Assembly (NCBI GenBank): GCA_029782365.1
Contig: JAKOUW010000163.1
Span: 1-64,000 of the forward strand
Length of the DNA: 64,000 nucleotides
Origin: Chloroflexota bacterium
GTDB taxonomy: Bacteria > Chloroflexota > Anaerolineae > Anaerolineales > UBA4823
Direction of reading: 5' to 3'
Shown here one piece after another: positions 25,250-32,560 of this stretch. How positions within the stretch are numbered: position 1 is the first letter of the stretch; each line of letters starts with the position of its first letter. The position numbers and the translations under genes are program-made. Below the pieces are notes generated by a model. The model was given only the letters and a program-made list of their open reading frames with translations. It had not been told where the DNA came from and did not search any database.

Positions 25250-26056
25250 TCATGATTGGGATGGCTGTCTTGAATCAACTGCTGATGGAGGCGTTTTGTA
25301 AAGGACGGTTTTCAGGAAGGCGTGCGCCGCCAGCAGCAGAAGCGCAGTCTCTCCGATGTTCCACCAGAAATGCACATCCAGACGGATAGCCGTGGTCAAA
25401 AAAGGAATGCGCGACAGGAAAGTACCGCGGGTCAAATCGCTTTGAGCCAGCCAGCCTCCTTGTCCCAGGATGCCAGGCAAACCTTGAGCTGGGATGGATG
25501 TCCCGCAAAGGACCTTCAACCTATCTGTCATTTGGAGAAAGCGAAAAAAAAGGTAAGTATGCTCGCTGGTATGGGCAGTAGAGTAAATGAGGAGTGCCCA
25601 GGCCCAACTGTTCCGCATACCAAGGGCGATTAAAGTCCCAACCAGGATCAGCACAGACCAATTCCAAGTGAAGTGGACCCATTCGCTGTTAGCTGGTGAA
25701 AGGAGGCCAACGGAATTTTGCATCGTATAGTTGAGTATATAATACTGCGCCCACTGCACCAGGTGTTCCACCATATGAAAACCCTGGGCAGTCAGTAAAA
25801 TGCTCAGCCCCATGGCAATCACGCCATAGTTGCGCAGGTCGTCTCGCCACTTGCCGAGCAGGGCAAAGAACATGAATGCCAGGGTGACCGCAGTAGCCTG
25901 CCAAAGTGGCCAACGATATCTTGTCATCCCCAGCCAATCGACGCCCAGGCTGCAAAGAAAAATTAAGACAACCTGCAGGGTGCGCCGGCGCGGATTGAGA
26001 AGATCCCAAATGGGGATAGAAGGCAAGTGGAATGGAGTTGTTTGGGCAGTCATCAT
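25250..26056 (-). CDS. Membrane protein with paired HxxEH and VHFxWN motifs (unknown family)
   Basis: 268 residues with about seven hydrophobic segments. I do not recognise the family. Two motif pairs recur: HMVEH (94-98) with VHFTWN (127-132), and HTSEH (162-166) with VHFWWN (228-233). This points to an internal duplication, with His and Glu placed in or near the membrane as in metal-binding sites. It lies between SCO1 (21 bases upstream) and the GH36 gene (21 bases downstream), so it is probably on the same transcript. The SCO1 neighbour makes a copper- or heme-related role thinkable, but this is inference only. Confidence 0.75.
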   Translation of the reverse strand: MMTAQTTPFHLPSIPIWDLLNPRRRTLQVVLIFLCSLGVDWLGMTRYRWPLWQATAVTLAFMFFALLGKWRDDLRNYGVIAMGLSILLTAQGFHMVEHLVQWAQYYILNYTMQNSVGLLSPANSEWVHFTWNWSVLILVGTLIALGMRNSWAWALLIYSTAHTSEHTYLFFRFLQMTDRLKVLCGTSIPAQGLPGILGQGGWLAQSDLTRGTFLSRIPFLTTAIRLDVHFWWNIGETALLLLAAHAFLKTVLYKTPPSAVDSRQPSQS

Positions 26057-26077
26057 CTGTCAGCCTTTCATTAAGAA

Positions 26078-26662
26078 CTATCTCAACAGATAACTGAGAT
26101 CATCCGCGATTTGCTCGGGGCTGTTTCCGAATGGAATCTGCAAAACAATGCGTTTTGCCTGGTCGAGGATCAACAGCGCTGCCGTGTGATCCACGAAATA
26201 CGAACCAGCAGAGGAGCCGTCGCGTTCTTTGTAATAAATTCCGAACTGGTTTGTCACCTGGTCAATCTGCTCTTTACTGCCGGTCAGGCCGGTGAAAGCA
26301 GTGTTGAAGTTGTGGACATACGCGGCCAGGCGCTGGGGAGTGTCGCGCTGAGGATCGACAGAAATCATCACCATGCTCACATTCTGGGCTTTCTCACCCA
26401 TCAATTCGAGCGCCCGTTTGACATTCGCCATTGTAGCCGGGCAGACATCTGGGCAGTAAGTGTAACCAAAATAAAGCATCACCAGCCTGCTGTGAAAATC
26501 CTGTAGCGATTTTGAGCCTTGATCGCTGGTTAATGTGAAATTTGGCGCTTGCAGCGGCGGCTCAACCGCATTGCCATAAAAAGCGTGTGGTTTCAGCCAG
26601 AAATAAGTTGCAAATCCCAAGATAACCAGCGCGGCTGGCAGGTAAAAGCGGATCTTCTTCAT
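26078..26662 (-). CDS. SCO1/SenC family copper-binding thioredoxin-like protein
   Basis: 194 residues: one N-terminal membrane anchor (LPAALVILGFATYFWL) and an extracytoplasmic thioredoxin-like domain. The copper-site residues are all present: C70-P-D-V-C74 in FGYTYCPDVCPATM and H159 in YFVDHTAALLIL. Such proteins deliver copper to, or keep reduced, the CuA site of cytochrome oxidase, or act as thiol oxidoreductases. No oxidase genes are in this window. The ATG overlaps the stop of the FG-GAP/UnbV gene by four bases, so the two are translationally coupled. Confidence 0.93.
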   Translation of the reverse strand: MKKIRFYLPAALVILGFATYFWLKPHAFYGNAVEPPLQAPNFTLTSDQGSKSLQDFHSRLVMLYFGYTYCPDVCPATMANVKRALELMGEKAQNVSMVMISVDPQRDTPQRLAAYVHNFNTAFTGLTGSKEQIDQVTNQFGIYYKERDGSSAGSYFVDHTAALLILDQAKRIVLQIPFGNSPEQIADDLSYLLR

Positions 26663-28386
26663 CGGGTGATGGTCAGCAAGGTGTTGGCTGCAATTGAATC
26701 AATATTGGACGTCTGTCCATCCGGCCACTCAATTTCCAGGCTTTGAATGGATGCTCCCGATGGGATGCCGAAATGGACTCGCGCCGGATCGCCTGACAGG
26801 TATCCACTGCTGGCGCGCACATCTCGGTAAAAGCTCCCGGCAGAGGTCTGCAGGGCCAGGCGTGCGCCAATGGCGCGCGTATTTTTACTGCCTGCCCAAT
26901 GCAAGTCTACCTCCACGGCCCCCCCGCCACAGATCTGGTTTTCATAGATCTGAGCGGGGCTGCGCAGGTTATTGATCACCACGTCCAGCCTGCCGTCATT
27001 GTTTAAGTCGGCCAGGCTCATCCCGCGGCCGCTGGCAGTCGAGCCTAGACCCCATTCTGGCGCCGGGCTAAAATTCCCTTTTCCCTGGTTGCGAAACGCC
27101 TGGTTGCTCTCCACCAATTCACCGCCGGGCATGTAGCGGAACAGACCGATGTCGATCATGCCATTGACATTGTATAGGTCCAGGTAACCGTCATCGTTCA
27201 AATCGCCAAACTTGGCCGACCAGCCCCAGCCGCTGGCGATCACCCCGCGCCCACCGGCATCCTCGTGGTATTGCCCGTCAGCCCCCAGGATTTGTAAAAC
27301 GTTTTGAGCCCGTTGGACATCGGTATTGGAAAGCCGGTGAGGCATGCTGCGCATCATCGGCACCCACGGCGCTAATTCATCGATATCGACTTCATACGGG
27401 TTCATATCAGTGGCGAAGAATTCAAAACTGCCATTATTGTCTATATCGCCCCAATCAAAGCTCATTGTGTGCTGTGATGTGCGCGAAAACGGCGCACCCG
27501 GCTGCCAACTGGTTGGGCTCCAGAACCAGGCCTGGTCGGGCATATCGAAATCATTTCCAACCAGGATATCGGCATGTCCATCCCGGTTTACATCGAATAA
27601 TGCGATTGCCAGGGCCTCGGATTGTTTTGCCAGGCGGGTGGCGTTGAAAACGTTTCCCTGGTTTTCGTAATAAAAGACCCCGGCTCCGTCAGAGAACAGG
27701 AAGGCGCCTCCAGGCTGGAGATTTAACTCTGCATCATAAGAACCGGCTACCAGGTCCAGGGCGCCATCTCCGTTTAAGTCCCCCCAAGCCATTGAATGGG
27801 CGGGCTGCGCTACCCCTGGCAGAGAACTGTGTTTGAAACTTGGGTGCTCCACTCCCGGTGCAGTGCCTTCATTGAGCCAGTAACCAGGCAGAGCAGTCAG
27901 GTGGGTAAAAACAATATCTTGCCAGCCGTCGCCGTTCACATCGACTATGTTGACCGCCCGGGCGTTGGTATCATCCAGGGCTTGTTTCTCAAACTGGAAG
28001 TTGCCGCGGTTCCAGAAAATGGATGAGGGCCCGTTGAGGTTGGCGAGAACAATATCCAGGAGACCGTCATTGTTGAGATCGTTAATCGCAACACCGGCGC
28101 CGTTGCCCTCAAACTGGTGGATATCTTGGGTGTGTGCAGAAGTAATGTGATCCAGGGCCAAAAGGCGAAAGTTACCTGTGCACGCAGCTTTGTTGTTCAA
28201 AGGCAGGGATGAGATCTTGATGGGTGTCCTGGCCGTCTTAGAAGCCGATAAAAAAAATGATGCCTGGGAATTTTGAAGGTTAGCCCGAGAACTCTGGCCG
28301 AGGAAATAGATCAATAAAGCAAGGGCCAGCGCGCCAACGAAGAGAACGACATTTTTCTTCTGCAGCAGCTTTGCCATGCGGTTCAT
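26659..28386 (-). CDS. FG-GAP/VCBS repeat protein with ASPIC/UnbV C-terminal domain
   Basis: 575 residues with an N-terminal membrane anchor (NVVLFVGALALALLIYFLG). At least seven calcium-binding FG-GAP loops of the form DxNxDGxxD are seen (DLNNDGLLD, DVNGDGWQD, DLNGDGALD, DVNRDGHAD, DIDNNGSFE, DLNDDGYLD, DLNNDGRLD), giving a beta-propeller outside the cell. The C-terminal ~100 residues are an ASPIC/UnbV domain (AIGARLALQTSAGSFYRDV and SLEIEWPDGQTSN). The family role is unclear; binding of glycan or protein is likely. It is coupled to SCO1 by a 4-base overlap. An alternative start is the ATG at 28377. Confidence 0.9.
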   Translation of the reverse strand: MNRMAKLLQKKNVVLFVGALALALLIYFLGQSSRANLQNSQASFFLSASKTARTPIKISSLPLNNKAACTGNFRLLALDHITSAHTQDIHQFEGNGAGVAINDLNNDGLLDIVLANLNGPSSIFWNRGNFQFEKQALDDTNARAVNIVDVNGDGWQDIVFTHLTALPGYWLNEGTAPGVEHPSFKHSSLPGVAQPAHSMAWGDLNGDGALDLVAGSYDAELNLQPGGAFLFSDGAGVFYYENQGNVFNATRLAKQSEALAIALFDVNRDGHADILVGNDFDMPDQAWFWSPTSWQPGAPFSRTSQHTMSFDWGDIDNNGSFEFFATDMNPYEVDIDELAPWVPMMRSMPHRLSNTDVQRAQNVLQILGADGQYHEDAGGRGVIASGWGWSAKFGDLNDDGYLDLYNVNGMIDIGLFRYMPGGELVESNQAFRNQGKGNFSPAPEWGLGSTASGRGMSLADLNNDGRLDVVINNLRSPAQIYENQICGGGAVEVDLHWAGSKNTRAIGARLALQTSAGSFYRDVRASSGYLSGDPARVHFGIPSGASIQSLEIEWPDGQTSNIDSIAANTLLTITR

Positions 28387-28422
28387 CCTTGCCTGTGATT
28401 AAAAAGTTGTTTGAAGTGGGTT

Positions 28423-28463
28423 GTGAGCATCGAACCCGTGCAAGCGCTGGATTCGATGCTCAC
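28423..28463 (-). repeat. Perfect 12-bp stem-loop between the binding-protein and FG-GAP genes
   Basis: Arms 28423-28434 and 28452-28463 are exact reverse complements with a 17-base loop. It lies just after the solute-binding-protein stop on the minus strand, with T-rich sequence some bases beyond. Placed here it could partly terminate transcription or protect the 3' end of the binding-protein mRNA, so that this protein is made in excess. Confidence 0.6.
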
Positions 28464-28487
28464 GTTCATGCATAAGAATAGGAGACT

Positions 28488-29909
28488 TTACTTGAACAAA
28501 GCATTTACCTGGTCGTTGGCAGCTTTCAGGGCACCGGCCACATCCGGGGTAGCCTGGCCTAGAATGATGCTGTCCATCACCGGACCCATGATATTGGCAA
28601 TATCCGCTCCATGGTCGGTGATGGGGAAGAGGAAGGTGCTCTTGGGATCCAGACCTTCAATCGTGAAGGCGCTCACATCCACGCCCTTAGCCTTGCGCGC
28701 TGCCAGGTTGCGTTCGACGCCGGACTGCTGGGCAGGGAACACAACTGCACTGTCGCCGACAATGTTGGCGCAATCTGGAGAGGCGGCGAACTTGACCCAT
28801 TCCCAGGCTTCATTAGGATGCTTGGTACCCACGTAGATGGAGTCAGCCAGGCCATTGAACATCGACTTGCGGCCTTGAGGACCAACGGGCAGTAAACCAA
28901 AGCCCAGGCCGAATTTGCTGTTATCCAGGAAGTAACCCACCTGCCAGGAGCCTTCGGTCGTCATGGCGCCTTTGCCTGCGATAAAGGTGGCATCGCCGCC
29001 CACGCTGGAGATGTCTTCCCACTTGGGAGCATAGCCTTTGTCGATCAGGCTGCGGTACCAGACCATTGTCTCAGCCAGCTTGGGATCATCGTAATAATAC
29101 TTGGTAGTCCAGGGGCCATCAGTGAATTTGAAGCCATTGCTTACAGCAAACATTGACCATTGAGTCTGGCCGGAGAAACCGCCGCCGCCTTGAGGAATGA
29201 AGCCGTATTGAACTACATTGGCTTTGTCGAAGGCTGGGTCAAGACCATTCTTGCCGTTTTTGTCGATGGTCAGCTTGGCAACGGTTTGTTCGAATGTGCC
29301 GCCATCGGTCGGGTTCCAGGTCCAATCTTTCATGACCGAGACATCGATTCCGGCTTTGTCAAACATATCTTTGTTGTAGAAGACAGCGATTGTATCCCAG
29401 TCCTTTGGCAGGCCGTAGCGCTTGCCCTGTCTCACCCACAGGTCAGCCAGGCCGGGCAGGTAGATGCTCAGATCGACCTTGTCTTTATCGACCAGGGGCT
29501 GGATATCCATGATTTGTTCTTTCAGCGCGAATTCAGGATACTTGGCCAGGTGATCGGTGAAAACATCGGGGGCGTCGCCGCTGACAAAGCCGGTCTGGAT
29601 CGCATTCCAATAATCATCCCAGCCCTGCTGTTCCACTTTCACAGTGATATTGGGGTACTTTTGGTGGAAGGCATCGGCGCAGGTCTGGTAAGGGGCCTGT
29701 TGGTTGGCATCCCACATGACGTAGCGGATTGTGACGCTTTCACCAGAGGGAGCGGCTGACGCGGTGGTGGCAGTTGGCGAAGTGCTTTCCGCTGAAGTGG
29801 GGGCGGCGGTGGTAGCGGCGGTGGTAGCGGCGCCACCGCAGGCGCTCAGCAGCATGCTCAACATCACGATCAGGCTGGCAACCACGGTAAGGCTTTTTTT
29901 GACGTACAT
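28488..29909 (-). CDS. Carbohydrate ABC transporter solute-binding lipoprotein
   Basis: 473 residues of family-1 solute-binding type. It has a lipoprotein signal with lipobox LSAC (Cys24), then a long Ala/Thr/Ser/Pro linker to about residue 60, and the binding fold (ITVKVEQQGWDDYWNAIQTGFVSGDAPDVF, YGLPKDWDTIAVFYNKDMFDKAGID, FIAGKGAMTTEGSWQVGYF). It would be anchored outside the membrane, handing sugar to the permeases encoded just upstream. I choose the ATG at 29909, which has an AGGAG ribosome site, over the frame's first start at 29945. The likely ligand is an oligosaccharide, possibly an alpha-galactoside given the GH36 gene; this is inferred. Confidence 0.94.
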   Translation of the reverse strand: MYVKKSLTVVASLIVMLSMLLSACGGAATTAATTAAPTSAESTSPTATTASAAPSGESVTIRYVMWDANQQAPYQTCADAFHQKYPNITVKVEQQGWDDYWNAIQTGFVSGDAPDVFTDHLAKYPEFALKEQIMDIQPLVDKDKVDLSIYLPGLADLWVRQGKRYGLPKDWDTIAVFYNKDMFDKAGIDVSVMKDWTWNPTDGGTFEQTVAKLTIDKNGKNGLDPAFDKANVVQYGFIPQGGGGFSGQTQWSMFAVSNGFKFTDGPWTTKYYYDDPKLAETMVWYRSLIDKGYAPKWEDISSVGGDATFIAGKGAMTTEGSWQVGYFLDNSKFGLGFGLLPVGPQGRKSMFNGLADSIYVGTKHPNEAWEWVKFAASPDCANIVGDSAVVFPAQQSGVERNLAARKAKGVDVSAFTIEGLDPKSTFLFPITDHGADIANIMGPVMDSIILGQATPDVAGALKAANDQVNALFK

Positions 29910-30014
29910 CTTTTTCTCCTTATAAATGAATTTGATTGGTTTCAATTGTTGATCGATATAAGTTTTTGCTTGTTAATCAATCTGCGCCACCTCCTTGAGC
30001 AGATCATTTCCTTT

Positions 30015-30938
30015 TTATTTAAAACCGGTGAATTGGATCGAGTTCACTACCCGCCGGCCCAGGAACAGGAATACGAGCAATGTGGGTAAAATGCTGATCA
30101 GGGTAGCTGCCATTAAACCGGTCCAATCTGGCGCGCCCTGGGGTGTCTGGGATTTGAAGATCGCCAGGGCCACCGTCAGCACTCGTACGTTCTCCTTATT
30201 GCCGACCAGGAACGGCCAAAGATATGTGTTCCACGTGCTGACGAATGTCAGGATGGACAACGTAGCAATGGGCGGACCGCTGATCGGAACAATGATGCGC
30301 CAGAAGATTGTAAAGATATTGGCGCCGTCCAGCGCAGCAGCCTCCTCCAGCTCGTGGTTGATACCCAGGAAGAACTGGCGCATGAAGAAGACGGCGAAAG
30401 GAGACATCAACAGACTGGGAGCGACAATTCCCAGGAAAGTGTTATCCCATTTCAAATCGCGGTGGATCAACAGATAATTGGGGATCAGCGTCACGATCCC
30501 AGGGATCATTAAGGCTGCCAGGTACAGGAAAAATATCTGGTTGCGGAGGGGAAAGCGCATGCGGGCAAAGGCGTACGCCGCCATCGAGCTGAAAAAGGTC
30601 TGGCCGGCCACGGTCAGCAGCACCACAATGATCGAGTTGCGCAGATAAAGCCAGAAGTTGATCGTTTGGCCAGAACCGCCAGCGGCGATGGCTGTGGCTT
30701 TATCCGTCATGCCCAACACGCGGGCAAAATTGATGGTGGTAAAATCAACTGGCAGGAAGGATTCGGGATGCGCAATCACGCTCTTTTGGCTGGAAAGAGC
30801 CGTGCGTATAACCCACCAGAAAGGCAGCAGCGTGACGATGATCGCCAGCGTGATGACAGCCCAGGCGATGATTGTATTGATCCTTTTGGCAGGCGAGAGG
30901 CCAGGGTTATTTTTAGCTGACAAAGTTGAGGGTGTCAT
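30015..30938 (-). CDS. Carbohydrate ABC transporter permease (MalG type)
   Basis: 307 residues with six membrane segments. The MalG-type EAA loop reads ELEEAAALDGANIFTIFWRIIVPISGPPIATL. The periplasmic region after the first helix and the C-terminal RRVVNSIQFTGFK fit this subfamily. It pairs with the MalF-type permease 23 bases upstream, forming the channel for the binding protein downstream. No ATPase gene is nearby, so a shared MsmX/UgpC-like ATPase elsewhere is likely. Confidence 0.94.
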   Translation of the reverse strand: MTPSTLSAKNNPGLSPAKRINTIIAWAVITLAIIVTLLPFWWVIRTALSSQKSVIAHPESFLPVDFTTINFARVLGMTDKATAIAAGGSGQTINFWLYLRNSIIVVLLTVAGQTFFSSMAAYAFARMRFPLRNQIFFLYLAALMIPGIVTLIPNYLLIHRDLKWDNTFLGIVAPSLLMSPFAVFFMRQFFLGINHELEEAAALDGANIFTIFWRIIVPISGPPIATLSILTFVSTWNTYLWPFLVGNKENVRVLTVALAIFKSQTPQGAPDWTGLMAATLISILPTLLVFLFLGRRVVNSIQFTGFK

Positions 30939-30961
30939 GGCATTTCCTCCGGGGCCCAGTA

Positions 30962-31894
30962 TTAAGCCAGATCAGATTGGTCTGCGCGCAAGATGCGCAT
31001 TTGGAATATTGTTGCCACAATCAGGATCGCAAAGACGATCATGGAAACAGCCGTGGCATAGCCCATTTTGAAGCGGCTGAAAGCGTACTCATAAATGTAC
31101 CAAAGCACAACACGGGTCGCGTCGACTGGACCGCCTTTGGTGGTGACGGCAATTGTATCGAAAATTTGGAATGAGCCGATGACGGTTGTGACCAGCACAA
31201 AGACCAACACCGGACGCAGGAGCGGTAAGGTGATCTGCCAGAAGATGCGCAGATCATCAGCGCCATCGATCGCGGCGGCTTCGTACACCTCTTTGGGAAT
31301 AGTCTGCAAACCGGCAAAGACCAACAGCGCCGCGTTTCCGGTGTACTGCCAGATATTAATCATGGCAATGGAGGGCATGGCCTGGTCTGTAGAACCCAGC
31401 AGGGGTGGGGCTGTCAGCCCCAGGGCTTTGAATGTCAAACCAATCATGCCCAGGCCCGGGCTCATCATCCATGCCCACACCATGGCTACCGTGACGGAAG
31501 GCAGCAGCCACGGCAAGATAAAGATGCTGCGCAGCCAGGTTGATTTCACTACGCGGTCCATCATCACTGCCAGGCCGACAGCCAGGGCGGTTTGGATCGG
31601 GATATTGAGCAGTACATAATAAGCCGTGACCTGCAGGGAATGCCAGAACTGGCTGTCCGATAAAATCTTGACATAATTATCGAGGCCGACCAGCTTGGGA
31701 TCGTGGAGCATATCCCAATCGGTGAAGCTGTAATACACCCCGCGCACCGCCGGGATGGCGTAGAAGGTGATGAAACCGACTAAGCTGGGTAAGATGAACA
31801 GCAAGGCTACCAGGGTTTCCCGGGAAGTCCACTGCTTCATCCAACCTGGTTTGCCGAGCGAACGGCTCATGCTGTTTGAACTGCTAGTCGCCAT
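30962..31894 (-). CDS. Carbohydrate ABC transporter permease (MalF type)
   Basis: 310 residues, six membrane segments, with the EAA loop IPKEVYEAAAIDGADDLRIFWQITLPLLRP. It is the short MalF/UgpA-type subunit without the extra periplasmic domain of enteric MalF. It starts three bases after the receiver-protein stop and is followed by the MalG-type gene, so it is in the middle of a tight transcription unit. Confidence 0.94.
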   Translation of the reverse strand: MATSSSNSMSRSLGKPGWMKQWTSRETLVALLFILPSLVGFITFYAIPAVRGVYYSFTDWDMLHDPKLVGLDNYVKILSDSQFWHSLQVTAYYVLLNIPIQTALAVGLAVMMDRVVKSTWLRSIFILPWLLPSVTVAMVWAWMMSPGLGMIGLTFKALGLTAPPLLGSTDQAMPSIAMINIWQYTGNAALLVFAGLQTIPKEVYEAAAIDGADDLRIFWQITLPLLRPVLVFVLVTTVIGSFQIFDTIAVTTKGGPVDATRVVLWYIYEYAFSRFKMGYATAVSMIVFAILIVATIFQMRILRADQSDLA

Positions 31895-31897
31895 GGG

Positions 31898-32308
31898 TCA
31901 TCTCCTTTGTGCAATACCTGAATTTTGGTCGGGATTCATTTCACTAATTTGTAGAAGGGTTTCGATTAATAAAGATGGAGTAACGGGTTTTAATAAATAC
32001 ACGTCGGCCCGGGCTTCCATTGCTTTTTTGCGTGAATCGATTGCGTTGAAAAGAACAACGGGTGTGTTGAAGGACTGCTTGATCTCGGCAAGCAACTGCC
32101 AACCTTTCTTTGAAGGAAGTTCCGACTCGAGCACCACAGCGACAATAGGTTGACTCTGTAGCGCTTCGATAACGCCCTCATAATCCGAAAAAGCGATTAC
32201 CTCGAAGCGATTGCTCAATTCGCGACAATATAAGTCTCTCATGAGCGAATTATCCTCCACGAGAATGATGCTTTTCACTGCTTTAAACTGAGAAGCGGTC
32301 GTAGGCAT
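31898..32308 (-). CDS. Stand-alone receiver-like protein with Glu at the phospho-acceptor site
   Basis: 136 residues, one CheY-like receiver domain and no output domain. The acidic pocket (VEDN at 17-20) and the conserved Lys (LLKPVTP) are present, but the acceptor Asp is replaced by Glu61 (VVLESELPSKKGW) and the usual Thr/Ser position reads Asn (VVLFNA). It therefore cannot be phosphorylated normally and may be locked in an active-like state. It is the first gene of the sugar ABC unit, three bases before the MalF-type permease. Its promoter region holds the TCGGACAA repeats. Its partner and role are unknown. Confidence 0.88.
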   Translation of the reverse strand: MPTTASQFKAVKSIILVEDNSLMRDLYCRELSNRFEVIAFSDYEGVIEALQSQPIVAVVLESELPSKKGWQLLAEIKQSFNTPVVLFNAIDSRKKAMEARADVYLLKPVTPSLLIETLLQISEMNPDQNSGIAQRR

Positions 32309-32356
32309 TTCGCATTCCTTATGCCTTATACTATATCAACCGTTTCGATGGATTTC

Positions 32357-32393
32357 TCGGACAAAAGATGCAAATAGTCGGACAATATTCCGA
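32357..32393. promoter_or_regulatory. Candidate operator: TCGGACAA direct repeat plus inverted half-site
   Basis: TCGGACAA occurs at 32357-32364 and 32378-32385, exactly 21 bases apart, and the second copy forms an inverted pair with TCCGA at 32389-32393. The block lies 49-85 bases upstream of the receiver gene that heads the ABC unit, where an activator would bind. The AraC domain of the hybrid regulator at 19887 is the natural candidate, since AraC proteins often use such direct repeats. Confidence 0.5.
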
Positions 32394-32437
32394 TAATATA
32401 TATATGAAATCCTGTTTCTATTGAATGCCAAGGCGGA

Positions 32438-32560
32438 ATGAAAAAAACACCTACAACCGCCTGGTGCTTAAATTGCAAGAACCGCCTGGCAGAAACCAGA
32501 CCGCTGAAATTTCGGTTTTATGGGGAAGATCTAACCCACTATTGGATAACCAACTTTTGA
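32438..32560 (+). CDS. Possible 40-aa protein with a CxxC motif
   Basis: A short plus-strand frame (begins MKKTPTTAWCLNCKNRL) with one CxxC pair, a GGCGG-like ribosome site and an end that overlaps the 3' end of the convergent glycosidase-like gene by 22 bases. It could encode a small zinc-ribbon-like peptide, but it may equally be chance in a short spacer. No family is recognised. Confidence 0.22.
   Translation: MKKTPTTAWCLNCKNRLAETRPLKFRFYGEDLTHYWITNF

Noticed and set aside
28411..28836. Plus-strand frame over the end of the solute-binding-protein gene
   Set aside because: It covers a stem-loop and antisense coding DNA; no ribosome site or domain.
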